Positions 1 to 10,300 of a stretch of DNA of 64,000 nucleotides are shown here, one piece after another (the stretch's first letter is position 1; every line of letters starts with the position of its first letter). Source of the stretch: Dyella japonica DSM 16301. GTDB lineage: Bacteria; Pseudomonadota; Gammaproteobacteria; Xanthomonadales; Rhodanobacteraceae. The stretch is taken from positions 1 through 64,000 of the forward strand of contig NZ_JPLA01000027.1 of NCBI RefSeq assembly GCF_001010355.1, given 5' to 3'. A program made the position numbers and the translations under genes. Below the pieces are notes generated by a model, which saw only the letters and a program-made list of their open reading frames with translations, did no database searches and was not told the DNA's origin.

Positions 1-91
1 GGGCGTGGGTATCGGCGCTATGGCCCAGCAAGGCCCAGCTGCCGCCCACCACGGCGAGGGCAAGAATGGCGAGTATCCATCGGTTTTTCAT
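1..91 (-). CDS. N-terminus of a membrane-anchored protein (truncated by window edge)
   Basis: Reading leftward from an ATG at 91-89, the first 30 codons give a protein starting MKNRWILAILALAVVGGSW, a short basic N-terminus followed by one hydrophobic helix, as in a signal anchor. A GGGAGCGGAAC ribosome binding site lies just before the ATG. The gene runs off the left edge, so its product cannot be named. A start of this kind, divergent from a LysR regulator, is common for HlyD-type adaptor subunits of efflux pumps, but that is inference from context only. Confidence 0.6.
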   Translation of the reverse strand, partial: MKNRWILAILALAVVGGSWALLGHSADTHA

Positions 92-199
92 GTTCCGCTC
101 CCGAAATGAACTCGTCGAAGTAGGACTACCCCGACGATCAGGAGCGGAAGATTAGGTGTACTATCTGGTTCAATAAATGCTTTTTGATGCAACGCAATA

Positions 200-214
200 G
201 TGACTGCGAGTCAC
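200..214. promoter_or_regulatory. Inverted repeat in the divergent LysR promoter region
   Basis: GTGAC-TGCGA-GTCAC is a perfect 5-bp inverted repeat with a 5-nt spacer, ending 7 nt before the LysR start. The 130-bp region is shared with the divergent leftward gene. LysR proteins usually bind short palindromes in such regions, so this could be an operator, but the repeat is short. Confidence 0.3.
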
Positions 215-221
215 GAATGGG

Positions 222-1187
222 GTGAAAATCCAGCCTATGGAAGACTTTGCCGCAATCTCTGCGTTTGTCCGGGTGGTCGAAGCCAAGAGCTTTGCCGCCG
301 CGGCCGCCCAACTGGGCATGACTCCCTCCGGCGTCAGCCGTGCCGTGTCCCGGCTGGAAGAACAGCTGGGCGCCAGGCTGTTGTTCCGCTCCACGCGTTC
401 GCTGCGTTTGACCGACGATGGGGCCTCGTTCCATGCACGTTGCAAGGAGATCCTGGCCGACCTGACCGAGGCGACCGAGGCCCTGGGCTATGCCCAGCGC
501 AAGCCGACCGGCAAGTTGCGCATCGGCGTGCCGGCCGCCGTGGGCCGTACCGTGATCATCCCCCGGCTGGCGGAATTCGAGCAGCGCTATCCCGACATCC
601 GTCTGGAGTTGTCGATGTGCGATTACCCCTACGACCTCAATGAGGAAGGCATCGACTGCGCCGTCCGGGTCGGGCCGCTGGAGGATTCCAGCCTGATCGC
701 CCGCAAGATCGGCTACCTGCGCAACGTGATGATCGCCTCGCCGGACTACCTGGTGAAGCACGGGGCGCCGCAGAGCATCGAGGATCTGAAGGACCATCGC
801 TGCATCAACTATGTGCAGCCCAATGGCCGTCCGCGCCAGTGGCAGTTCGAGACGCCGAGCGGGCAGGTGGCGGTCGACATCGAGGCGCACCTGCTGATCA
901 ACGACGCCGAGTCGGTGATCCAGGCCGTGGTCGCGGGCCTGGGCATCACCCAGGCGCCGCATGTCATCGCTGCCTGCATGCTCGACTTCGGCAAGCTCGA
1001 GCTGGTGATGACCGACACCACCTCCACCGGCAAGCCGGTGTGGATCGTCTACCCGCAGAAGAAGCACCTGTCCGCCCGCGTGCAGGCCTTCATCGAGTGG
1101 GTGCGCGAGGTGTTCGAGCAGACCAGCGAGCCGGGCAAGCACAAGAAGCCGATGGTGGCGGCGGTGCCGGAGCGCCTGAGCGCCTGA
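222..1187 (+). CDS. LysR-family transcriptional regulator
   Basis: The 321-residue product has the LysR layout: an N-terminal winged helix-turn-helix (roughly residues 6-65, with FAAAAAQLGMTPSGVSRAVS as the recognition region) followed by a LysR substrate-binding domain to about residue 300. The frame opens with GTG at 222; the ATG at 237 (MEDFAAISAF) gives a more typical LysR start and may be the true one. It is divergent from the membrane-anchored gene at the left edge, whose regulation is its most probable job. The ligand is unknown. Confidence 0.9.
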   Translation: MKIQPMEDFAAISAFVRVVEAKSFAAAAAQLGMTPSGVSRAVSRLEEQLGARLLFRSTRSLRLTDDGASFHARCKEILADLTEATEALGYAQRKPTGKLRIGVPAAVGRTVIIPRLAEFEQRYPDIRLELSMCDYPYDLNEEGIDCAVRVGPLEDSSLIARKIGYLRNVMIASPDYLVKHGAPQSIEDLKDHRCINYVQPNGRPRQWQFETPSGQVAVDIEAHLLINDAESVIQAVVAGLGITQAPHVIAACMLDFGKLELVMTDTTSTGKPVWIVYPQKKHLSARVQAFIEWVREVFEQTSEPGKHKKPMVAAVPERLSA

Positions 1188-1375
1188 GCGTCTGACGCGC
1201 AACCCAGCTGATCGCGGTGGCGGGGTGTCCAGAGCCACGCCATCCTCCGGAAGGAGCATGGACGACGCGGCAGTTCTCCTGTATCTAGCACGCTGCAGCA
1301 GGGGGCCAGTGCAGCAAACTGCACGGGTTGCAATGGCGCCATCGCCATCGACACATCGTTCTCAGAGGGGGGAAC

Positions 1376-3772
1376 GTGAAACTCGGAATGAAATGCTTAC
1401 TCGCCGGCTCGCTGGCGATGGCTCTGTGCGGCCTGGCGCACGCGAATGGCGTTCTGATCAACGCGGCCAACCGAACCGACATGGTCTACGACCATGCCCG
1501 CGGACTGATCTATGTCGCCAATGGCTCCCAGGTCGAACGCTACGACGTAGTGCACAACTATCCGCTCAGCCCCATTGTGCTGGGTGGCAGTCTGATGGGT
1601 CTGGATCTGTCGCCCGACGGCCAGACGCTCGCCGTGGCAGATGGTGCGTCGCTGGGCAACAACAACGTCGTGCACCTGGTCAATCCCGATACGCTGGTCG
1701 ATACCAAGGCGATGACAGCCTCTCAGCTGGTCGGGCAAAACGGCCTGTTCGATGTGCTCTACGCACATGACGGCACGCTGATGGTGACCGGCATGTACTC
1801 GGGAAGCGGCTGGGTGCCGTTTCAGCGCCTCGATCCTTCGAGCCTGACCTGGACCAACATCGCCATGCCGGCCAGCTCAGGTCCGGGAATTCTGCAGAAT
1901 ACGATGCTGGCGACCGATGCCGGCAAGCGCACGTTTGCACTGGCGGAGAGCAATATTTCCGACGGACGTTGGGACGTCTATTTCCCGGCCAGCAATGCGT
2001 TGGACGCGCGCAACGGGTACACCGATGGCACGTCGGCCTTCAATTACGAAGTCGGCATCAGTGGGGACGCAACGCAGTTCACCATCGTCGCGGCATCGGG
2101 CGTATTCGTTTACGACGCCAGCTACAAGCGCTTGACCACGCTCGGCGCCTCGGGCCTCACCGCGCATCCGGTGGGAGTCGCCTACCATCCGGTTGACCAC
2201 AAGCTGTATGCCCCCATGGCGGGCACGAGCAACGTGCTTGTCTACGACACCGATACGTTCCAGCAGATCGGCTCGTACGATTTCCTGAGCAGCTTTACCG
2301 TTCCATCCTGGAACGCCGGCTTCATGGGCGGCCGCACGCGTCTGTCCGATGACGGCTCGATCCTGATGGTGTCGGTAGCCGGCGGCGTGCGCTTCCTGCA
2401 GTTGTACACGCCGCTGGCCGCTGCGCCGGTGACGGCAACGAGCGGGGGGCATCGTACGAAGGTGAACTTGCCCGGCAGTATCGGCAACAACGGCAAGATC
2501 GCTTACGCCGTGGATAGCCAGCCGGCGCATGGCCAGGCCTTCGTCGATGGCAGCACGCTGACCTATGTGCCCACCGTGGGTTACAGCGGAACGGACACCT
2601 TTACCTATGCTGCCTACTATGGGCGGGCCAAGGTGACCGCGACGGTGTCGGTGACGGTGACCGCAGACAACACGCCTTATGCGCCAGTGGTGTCTTTCGA
2701 TACGTTGCCCGTGCTGCATCCGACGACGGCCATCCCGGGCAGCGGCCACGTGCCGGGGGACTTCACTGGCGACGGATCGTCAGACTTGCTGTGGTTCAAT
2801 CCGGGCACGAGTCAGGTCGCTTATTGGCCGATGAGTGCCAGCCGGGCGCCTGGTACGGGCAAGACGGCGCCGGTAAGCCGCAATGGGGGATTCACGTACA
2901 ACGTCACGCCGGGCTACTTCGTCGGCGCCGTGGGTGACTTCAACGGCGATGGCTATGCGGACCTGGTCTTCACCAGCGCCAATCGCGATCTGTGGATGTG
3001 GACCAACATTCACGGCGGCCACTTTTCCTCGGTGCAGTTCGGCACGTACCCGGCCAACTGGCAGCTGGTGGGTGCGGCGGACATCGATGGCGATGGTCAT
3101 GACGATCTGTTGTGGCTCGACCCGAGCGACTGCCAGTTCGCGTATTGGTTGATGAATGGCAGCACGCGTGTGGGTTACCGGATTGTCTCCGTGCCATGCG
3201 GTTATTACCCGGTGGGCATCGGCTATTACTCGCCGTCGGGCATGGCGAGCCTCTTGTGGAGCAGTGCCGCCAACGACCTCTGGGTGTGGGATTCGCATAG
3301 CGGTGCCTTCGCCTCGTATGACATGAGTGCGACGCTGACCCAGTGGGGCGGCGGCAACGTGGACCCGCGTTACATCTGGTCGTTCGGTGGTGGCTGGCAG
3401 GGCCAGGGCATCGGTATTGAATGGTTCAAGCCGTCCAACAACACAGGCTTTGGCGGCCTGCTCTCGCGCACCTACTCCGCACAGACGCAGACGTCTTATA
3501 CGTTGACGCCGTCGTGGGCCGGCAATGGATGGATGGACAAGCCCGAATCGGGTGGTTATCAGATCCTGGGTGGCTACAACAGCACAGCGCTGTACGTGCT
3601 GGACCGGTTGCACAACACGATTGGCACGAGCGGCGTGCTGGTGGACCAGAGCGACTTCAGCTATTCGGGCGTCGCTCCCATGCCCACCAACCCGCAGCAG
3701 TGGACTTACCCGCAGGGGTGGTATGTGATCGGTGCGCCTTCCAATGGAGCGCAGCCGCTGCCCTGGCGGTAA
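1376..3772 (+). CDS. Secreted beta-propeller / Ig-like / FG-GAP repeat protein
   Basis: About 798 residues from a GTG preceded by AGAGGGGGGAAC; an ATG four codons in is an alternative. An N-terminal signal peptide (MKCLLAGSLAMALCGLAHA) points to export. The first half has repeated blades of YVTN/lactonase-like type (for example GLIYVANGSQVERYD and LDLSPDGQTLAVAD). A cadherin-like/Ig-like segment follows (GYSGTDTFTYAAYYG). The C-terminal third carries FG-GAP/VCBS-type calcium-loop repeats (DFTGDGSSDLLW, DFNGDGYADLVF, DIDGDGHDDLLW). The same repeat style ends the sedolisin protease at 7318-10605. The role is probably extracellular binding or adhesion; the exact function is unknown. Confidence 0.8.
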   Translation: MKLGMKCLLAGSLAMALCGLAHANGVLINAANRTDMVYDHARGLIYVANGSQVERYDVVHNYPLSPIVLGGSLMGLDLSPDGQTLAVADGASLGNNNVVHLVNPDTLVDTKAMTASQLVGQNGLFDVLYAHDGTLMVTGMYSGSGWVPFQRLDPSSLTWTNIAMPASSGPGILQNTMLATDAGKRTFALAESNISDGRWDVYFPASNALDARNGYTDGTSAFNYEVGISGDATQFTIVAASGVFVYDASYKRLTTLGASGLTAHPVGVAYHPVDHKLYAPMAGTSNVLVYDTDTFQQIGSYDFLSSFTVPSWNAGFMGGRTRLSDDGSILMVSVAGGVRFLQLYTPLAAAPVTATSGGHRTKVNLPGSIGNNGKIAYAVDSQPAHGQAFVDGSTLTYVPTVGYSGTDTFTYAAYYGRAKVTATVSVTVTADNTPYAPVVSFDTLPVLHPTTAIPGSGHVPGDFTGDGSSDLLWFNPGTSQVAYWPMSASRAPGTGKTAPVSRNGGFTYNVTPGYFVGAVGDFNGDGYADLVFTSANRDLWMWTNIHGGHFSSVQFGTYPANWQLVGAADIDGDGHDDLLWLDPSDCQFAYWLMNGSTRVGYRIVSVPCGYYPVGIGYYSPSGMASLLWSSAANDLWVWDSHSGAFASYDMSATLTQWGGGNVDPRYIWSFGGGWQGQGIGIEWFKPSNNTGFGGLLSRTYSAQTQTSYTLTPSWAGNGWMDKPESGGYQILGGYNSTALYVLDRLHNTIGTSGVLVDQSDFSYSGVAPMPTNPQQWTYPQGWYVIGAPSNGAQPLPWR

Positions 3773-3778
3773 GAAACA

Positions 3779-3804
3779 AGAGAGGGGGCGCAAGCCCCCT
3801 CTCT
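3779..3804. terminator. Hairpin terminator between convergent genes
   Basis: AGAGAGGGGGC / GCCCCCTCTCT is a perfect 11-bp stem with a GCAA tetraloop, placed 7 nt after the stop of the rightward secreted-protein gene and just beyond the end of uppP. Leftward transcripts meet a T-rich run (TTGTTTCTT) after it, so it probably serves uppP best. Confidence 0.75.
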
Positions 3805-3827
3805 GTGGTGCGCCTGTCAGAGCCTGC

Positions 3828-4625
3828 TCAACCGCCCGCCGGCACCAGCAAGAGCAACGCCGCGCCGACCACGATGCGATAGATCGCAAACGGGATGAAG
3901 CGATGGCTGCGGATATAACCGAGCAGCCACTTCACCGCGATGAACGCAACGATAGCCGACACGACAAAGCCGACGCCGAGCGCGGTCCAGTCTTCGTGAT
4001 GCACGCCGCCTTCCTTCAGCACCTTGAGCAACTCATAGCCGGTCGCCGCGTACATCGTGGGAATGCCGACGAGGAAGGCGAATTCCGTCGCCGCCGCGCG
4101 GTTGCTGGTACCAAAGAGCATCGCCGCGAAGATGGTGGCGCCCGAGCGTGACGTGCCCGGAAAGATGCCTGCGATCATCTGCGCAATGCCGACCAGGATC
4201 GCCACCACCCAGGTCACGCGCGTGCGGTCCGGCTGCCGGGCCGCCAGATATTCGGCCACGATCATCCAGATGCCGCCGATCACCAACGCCCACGCCACCG
4301 GCGTCACTGCCTCGGGCAGCTTGAAGCCCAGCTTCACCGCGATGAAGCCAAGCACCGCCGTAATCATGAAAGCCACGAACAGCTTGGCGAGATAGTCGCG
4401 GTTGGCCGGATCGCGCCACTGCGTGAACAACCGCCAGATGCGGCCCCAGTAGATGAAGGTGACCGCGAGGATCGCGCCCGCCTGGATGCCTACGTTGAAC
4501 AGGTCCGAGCGTTCGCCCAGACCGAACTTCTCGGCGATCAGCAGGTGGCCCGTGCTGGAGATGGGCAGGAACTCGGTGATGCCCTCGATGATGCCGAGCA
4601 CAATGACGTTGATGAGATCGCTCAC
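3828..4625 (-). CDS. uppP: Undecaprenyl-diphosphate phosphatase UppP (BacA)
   Basis: The 265-residue polytopic inner-membrane protein has both family signatures: EGITEFLPISSTGH near the N-terminus (with the catalytic Glu) and PGTSRSGATIFAAM in the middle. The enzyme dephosphorylates undecaprenyl diphosphate to recycle the lipid carrier of peptidoglycan and O-antigen synthesis, and is linked to bacitracin resistance. Length matches the family. The start is GTG, with GGAAG upstream. It is transcribed alone, convergent with the secreted protein. Confidence 0.96.
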   Translation of the reverse strand: MSDLINVIVLGIIEGITEFLPISSTGHLLIAEKFGLGERSDLFNVGIQAGAILAVTFIYWGRIWRLFTQWRDPANRDYLAKLFVAFMITAVLGFIAVKLGFKLPEAVTPVAWALVIGGIWMIVAEYLAARQPDRTRVTWVVAILVGIAQMIAGIFPGTSRSGATIFAAMLFGTSNRAAATEFAFLVGIPTMYAATGYELLKVLKEGGVHHEDWTALGVGFVVSAIVAFIAVKWLLGYIRSHRFIPFAIYRIVVGAALLLLVPAGG

Positions 4626-4783
4626 GGATGGGCTTCCATAGCCTGCAATAAGGCGCCATAGCTTAAGTGGATCGGCGCATGTGATGTGGACTTCGACACA
4701 TCATGGATGATCGTAGGTTCATGCGATGGTGCGGCGCGGCGACGATGGCGCCGTCCAGACAGTACAGTCCGCGTATCGCGTGA

Positions 4784-5512
4784 ATGAATTTTCCGATGAA
4801 TCCGACGTCCGCTTCTCCCTCCGCCGGCAAGGCTCCTCTTCGCGTACTGATGCTCGAAGACGATGAACTGCTCAGGGATCACGTGCTGGTTCCCCAGTTG
4901 CAGCGATTCGGCTTTGAGGTGGTCGCGGCAGGTAACGCAAGTGTGCTCGAACGCTACATGCAGCCGAGGTGGCCGGACATCCTGATACTGGATGTGGGCC
5001 TTCCCGATGCGGACGGATTCGACCTCACGCGTGAGCTGCGCTCGAAGATGGGTGACGTGGGCATCGTGATGCTGACGGGCCGCAATGGCATGGCCGATCG
5101 CGTGCGCGGCCTCACCGAAGGGGCGGACGCCTATCTCACCAAACCGGTGGACGTGGACCTGCTGGGCGCCACCCTGTACAGCCTCGCGCGTCGCCTGCGT
5201 GCCTTGCCGCCGGCCCAGGCAGGGCGCTGGCGGCTGGACGCGGACGGCTGGTGCCTGCTCGAACCGGCCGGAAACGCGGTCGCCCTTACCAAGACGGAGG
5301 GCAAACTGCTGACCCGCCTGCTGGAGACGCCCAACCATCCCGTGTCGCGCGCCGAACTGATCGAGATGCTGACCGACAACGTCTACGATTTCGATACGCA
5401 CCGGCTGGATTCGCTGATCCATCGCCTGCGCAAGAAAGTACAGCGCGTGGTGGGTGCGCCATTGCCGCTCAATGCGGTGCATGGCGAAGGGTACGTGTTC
5501 GTCTTGCTCTGA
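4784..5512 (+). CDS. OmpR-family two-component response regulator
   Basis: 242 residues: a receiver domain (about 18-135) with acidic pocket LEDDE, phospho-acceptor Asp70 (LILDVGLPDADGFD) and conserved Lys120 (LTKPVD), then a winged-helix DNA-binding domain of the OmpR/PhoB type (about 150-242, with DTHRLDSLIHRLRKK). A second ATG four codons in is a possible start. The gene is convergent with a histidine kinase whose stop lies 51 bp away, which suggests, but does not prove, that they are partners. Confidence 0.92.
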   Translation: MNFPMNPTSASPSAGKAPLRVLMLEDDELLRDHVLVPQLQRFGFEVVAAGNASVLERYMQPRWPDILILDVGLPDADGFDLTRELRSKMGDVGIVMLTGRNGMADRVRGLTEGADAYLTKPVDVDLLGATLYSLARRLRALPPAQAGRWRLDADGWCLLEPAGNAVALTKTEGKLLTRLLETPNHPVSRAELIEMLTDNVYDFDTHRLDSLIHRLRKKVQRVVGAPLPLNAVHGEGYVFVLL

Positions 5513-5562
5513 CGTCACGCGGCGACGAAACGCCCGCCGGTGGATCGCCGGAAGGCGCGCCG

Positions 5563-7035
5563 TCAGCGCGCCCAGACGTTCGCCAACGCAGACACGGGCG
5601 TCATCGTCGGATGGGCGCCTGCTCCATGACGACGCTTCGACAACGGCAGCCGGATGCGGAACGTGGTGCCTCGATCAGGATGGCTCTCGACCGTGATGTC
5701 GCCCGCCGCCTGCACCACCAGGTTGTAGACCACGGTGAGGCCCACGCCGGTGCCGCGGCCGATCGGCTTGGTGGTGAAAAACGGCTCGAACATGCGGGCC
5801 TTCACCTCTTCGGTCATGCCTGTGCCGTTGTCGCGCAGTGTAAGTACCACGCCGCTTTCGCCTTCGCGCGACAGCGCCGCTTCAAAGCGTCCGCCGTCGG
5901 GCATGGCATCGCGTGCGTTGGAAGCAATATTGAGGATGGCCAGTTCGAACTGGCTCTGGTCGAAATCGATCAGCAGCGTATCGGCGGGTGTTTCGACCAT
6001 CAGCTGGACATGGTTGGGAAACAGCTGGCGAAGCATGAGCTCGAGGTCGCGGGTGGCCTGCGTGACGTCGAAAGTCTCGATGTTGGTGGTGTCGTGGCGG
6101 CTGAAATTGAGCAACTTGCGCGTGATGGCATCGGCGCGCCGCGCCGCGGTCTCCACACCCAGCAGAGCCTGCGCCAATGCAAGGGCATCGGACGAACGAT
6201 CCGCGCCGGGCTCATCCAAGCGATAACGTTCCTGCGCAAACCCAAGCACAATGCCGAGGACGTTGTTGAAGTCGTGTGCAATGCCCTGCGAAAGGCGGCC
6301 GATGGCATCCATCTTCCGCGAATGCAGCAGCTGCTCCTGGGCCAGTTCGCGCTCGAGCATCTCATGTTGGAGCTGGCGGCGATGCGTGTCCGACTCGGCC
6401 AGTGCTTCGCGCAGTGCACCGATGCTTCGGTCGAGAATGATGGTGATGAGCGCGTAGCTGAAAGTGCGAAAGAGCAGGTCGTGATACGCCGCAAAGAAGT
6501 CGTGCGCCGCGCGGGTCGAATGCAGGTAGTCGGCGGTCATGCCGGTGGCGAGCACCAGCAGAATGGTGACGTAGATGGTCCACAGCGCGCGCCGGCCAAG
6601 CATCAACCCGCCAAGCGCCAGCGATATGAGCAGCAGCGTGTCCCCCGGCGTGACCTTATAGCCAAAGGTGGCGTAGACGACCACGCCGCAGATCAGTTGC
6701 GTGGCGAGGAACTGCTTTACCGCCTGGCGGAACTTGCCCCGTCGAATCAGGTACAGGCCCAGCCACGCGGCGGCGGTAATGGCCACATCCGTACCCAGGT
6801 CCACGGTGATGGACACCACCGGTCCGGTCACGGTCTTGTTGAAGAACGTCGCGACCATGTACGGCCATTCCGTGGCCAGCAGGTAGATCTTCATCAAGGG
6901 CGTGCGCAGGCCCTGGAAAGCCAGCAGCAGCTGCATGAAGACGGCGTTTCGCCGGTCAACCGGATCACTGATGGGAACGCGGTGCAGCCACGCAATGACC
7001 CGTTGCCACGCGGTCGATCTGGAATGTGCAGACAT
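5563..7035 (-). CDS. Membrane sensor histidine kinase
   Basis: About 490 residues. The N-terminal half has several predicted membrane helices (about residues 35-190), then a short coiled linker, an H-box with phosphorylatable His (LSQGIAHDFNNVLGIV) and an HATPase domain with N-box (NIASNARDAM), G1 (DNGTGM) and G2 (GRGTGVGLTVV). The ATG at 7035 is preceded by GGGGGGATTGCC and preferred over an in-frame TTG nine bases upstream. There is no classical periplasmic sensor, so the signal may be sensed in or at the membrane. Convergent with the OmpR-type regulator. Confidence 0.92.
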   Translation of the reverse strand: MSAHSRSTAWQRVIAWLHRVPISDPVDRRNAVFMQLLLAFQGLRTPLMKIYLLATEWPYMVATFFNKTVTGPVVSITVDLGTDVAITAAAWLGLYLIRRGKFRQAVKQFLATQLICGVVVYATFGYKVTPGDTLLLISLALGGLMLGRRALWTIYVTILLVLATGMTADYLHSTRAAHDFFAAYHDLLFRTFSYALITIILDRSIGALREALAESDTHRRQLQHEMLERELAQEQLLHSRKMDAIGRLSQGIAHDFNNVLGIVLGFAQERYRLDEPGADRSSDALALAQALLGVETAARRADAITRKLLNFSRHDTTNIETFDVTQATRDLELMLRQLFPNHVQLMVETPADTLLIDFDQSQFELAILNIASNARDAMPDGGRFEAALSREGESGVVLTLRDNGTGMTEEVKARMFEPFFTTKPIGRGTGVGLTVVYNLVVQAAGDITVESHPDRGTTFRIRLPLSKRRHGAGAHPTMTPVSALANVWAR

Positions 7036-7317
7036 GAACGGCAATCCCCCCGGACGTCAGCTCACCGAAGCCAATCGGGACGTCCATCAAGCGGCCATGG
7101 TGCTTGGTGAGTTTTTGTAAGTCGAGCGAAATTGTGGTGCGTGACGAGCGGCGGATGCTTCCTCTACGGTCCGGATGACCTCGCCGTTACGTTTGTATTG
7201 CATCGACGTGGCGAGGATTCGGGGAGCGACACAGCAAGCGATCGCCAGGATCTGGCTGCCGGGGGGCAGCCAGGCCTGGACGGCTTTTTGCGCACGAATT
7301 TCGGGGAGAAAACCACT

Positions 7318-10300
7318 ATGTTTCGATGTAAAGCGGGGGTGCTGCCTTGGGCAGCGCTCATGTTGTTGGGCGTTGGCTCGCCCCTGGTTGCCCATGCGGC
7401 ACCGACGCAAGCCAATCCACTGAACCTGGCGCCGGACAAGGCGCGCATCACCGGCGCCGTCGACAATGCGCGGTTGACCACCCTGGCCGGCAGCCGGCCC
7501 ACCCGGGCCATGATCGCCTCGGATACCGGCGCGATGCCCGCGGGCAGCCAGATCCACAATATGACGCTGATCCTCAAGCGCAGCGCAGAGAAGCAGGGGC
7601 GCTTCGACGCCTATGTGAACCAGCTCAACAACCCTGGTTCGCCCTACTTCCACAAGTGGCTGACCGCCAAGCAGATCGGCACGATGTTTGGTCCGGCACA
7701 GTCGGACATCGACCAGGTTACCCAGTGGCTGACCTCGCAGGGCCTGAAGGTCGAACGCGTGATGCCCTCGGGCGTGATGATCCGTTTTTCCGGCACCCCC
7801 GCCGCGGTGGGCAAGGCGTTCCACACCGAAATCCACCGCTTCAAGCTGAACGGTGAAACGCATTTCGCCAACACCAAAGAGCAGCAGATTCCACAGGCGC
7901 TAGCTTCCGTCGTGGGCGGTGTCGCCTCGCTCGACAACTTTTTCCCCAAGCCGCAGTACCACAACGTGGGCGTGGTGAATAAGGACAAGAAGACCGGCAA
8001 GTGGAAGCAGCTGTCGGCCAATCCTGCCTTTACCGTGCCACCGGGCACGGTGGATACGGCGGCGGCCTACGATGTGGTTCCAGCAGACTTCAATACGATC
8101 TACAACGTCACCCCGCTGTGGAACCAGACCACGCCGATTCGCGGCGCCGGCCAGACCGTCGCGGTGCTTGAGCGCACGGACGTGCTGCCTGCGGATATCA
8201 ACACATTCCGCCAGGCCTTCCTGCCGGCGGATGCGAAGGGCATGGTGAACTACACCAACCCCATCGTGGGTGTCGGTGATACCAGTTGCCCCGATCCGGG
8301 TCTCAACGGCGATGAAGGCGAAGCGGCCCTGGACGCGGAGTGGGCGGGAGCCGCTGCGCCGGACGCCAACATCATGTTTGCCTCCTGCGACGACAGCAAC
8401 AGCCCGAGCTTCGGTCCGTTCACCGCCGCGCTCAACATGCTCAACAACTTCGACGTACCGCCTCCGACCATCTTCAGCCTGAGCTACGGCGAATGCGAAG
8501 TGATGAGCCTTACCAACGTCGTGAGCCAGGTCGGGCTGATCTGGCAGCAGGCGGCGGCAGAAGGCGTCACGGTGTTCGTATCCTCTGGCGATGCCGGTTC
8601 GGCCGGTTGCGATCAGAACGAAGCGGCAGCCCTGTTTGGCTCCGCGGTGAACGCCATGGCATCCACGCCTTTCAACGTGGCCGTGGGCGGTACGGACTTC
8701 GACGACTTCAACCAGTACAGCAAGTACTGGACGCAGAGCAATCTGGTCTACGGCCAGTCCGCCATCAGCTACATCCCGGAGCAGACCTGGAACACCTCGT
8801 GCGCCAGCAGCAAGCTCGATGTCGTGCTGAAGCTCAGCGACGGTGTCACGGCCTGCAACGACCCTAAGGGCCAGCAGTTCCTCAACACCGGTGGCGGCAG
8901 CGGTGGCCCGAGTACCTTGTGGAACCAGCCTGAATGGCAGACGGGTATCTATGGTGCGCCAGGCACGGCTACGCGCATGCTGCCGGACGTATCGCTGTTC
9001 GCGGCCAATGGCCTGTACGGCCACGCGCTGGTGTTCTGCATGTCCGATCCGGGCGTCGGCGGTACGGCCTGTGACTACACCAACCCCGACAATGTCTATT
9101 ACAACAGTGCCGGTGGCACCTCGTTCGCTGCGCCGGCCATGGCAGGCGTGCAGGCGTTGGTGAACCAGGCCACCAACCAGGCCCATGGCAACGTGGCACC
9201 GGCCCTGTATGCCTTGGGTACGCGCGAATACGGCACCAACGTGTCGCCGAACACCGGCATGCTGGCGGCGTGCAATTCCTCCAACGGCACCTCGGTCGGC
9301 GCCAACTGCGTGTTCAACGACATCACCCAGGGTGATATCGACGAACCGTGCTACGCGGGCAGCACGTCGTGCTATTCCGGCAAGGGCAGCAATGCGTTCG
9401 GCGTGGTCAGCCACGGTGGCGATGTGAGCCTGGCCCCGGCATGGAAAACCCAGGCGGGCTACGACTATGCGACCGGCCTGGGCTCGATCAACGTCGCCAA
9501 CCTGGTCAACGCGATGACCGCCTATGACCACCCGCGTCAGCGTGGTTACGCGTCGCCAGGCGACTTCCTGGGTCCCAACGCTGCCGGCGTCGACGGTTAC
9601 AGCGACATCGCCCTGGTCGATTCGGTGGCTGGCATCTTCACCGATATCTCGATGCAGGGCAGCACCGCCATGCAGACGAAGACGCAGTCCATCGCGCCGG
9701 GCTACACGATCGGTGCCGTCGGTGCGTTCTACCAGCACATCGATGACCCCGCAGGCGAATTGCTGCAGGCGCTGCTGCCCGGACTCAACCTGGCCAGCGT
9801 GGCCTGGACCGGCCCGGACAACCAGCTCTACGTGTGGCTTTCCAACGGCAGCGGTGGCCAGGGCAATTACCTCGCCTCGGCCCAAGGTGCCCCTTACGGC
9901 GCTGGCTGGACGCTGGTGGGTGCTGGCGACTTTGACGGTGTCGGCAAGGACGAGCTGCTCTGGCGCAACGAGAGCACCGGACAGATTGCCTGGTGGCAGC
10001 TTGATCTCACCGCCACCTTCCGCCTCGGCGCCATCCAACGTCATTTCTTCGTGGAGCCGCCCTCTACGCTTGCCGCTGCCGCGGGCTATGTCCCCACCAT
10101 CGCCGACGTCGACGGCGACGGTTACGCGGACATCGTGTGGACCAGCCGCAGCGACAACAGCGTGTACGTATGGATCAACAATCACGCTGGCGACTTCGTC
10201 CGTCACCGCATCAACGATCATCCCGCCGGCTTTACCTTGTATGGCGCAGGCGACCTGACGGGCAACGGCAAGACCGCCCTGATCTGGACCAATCCCTCGT

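Noticed and set aside
1309-1324. GTGCAG-CAAA-CTGCAC inverted repeat upstream of the propeller protein
   Set aside because: A 6-bp palindrome with no partner motif and no regulator nearby; expected by chance in this G+C range.
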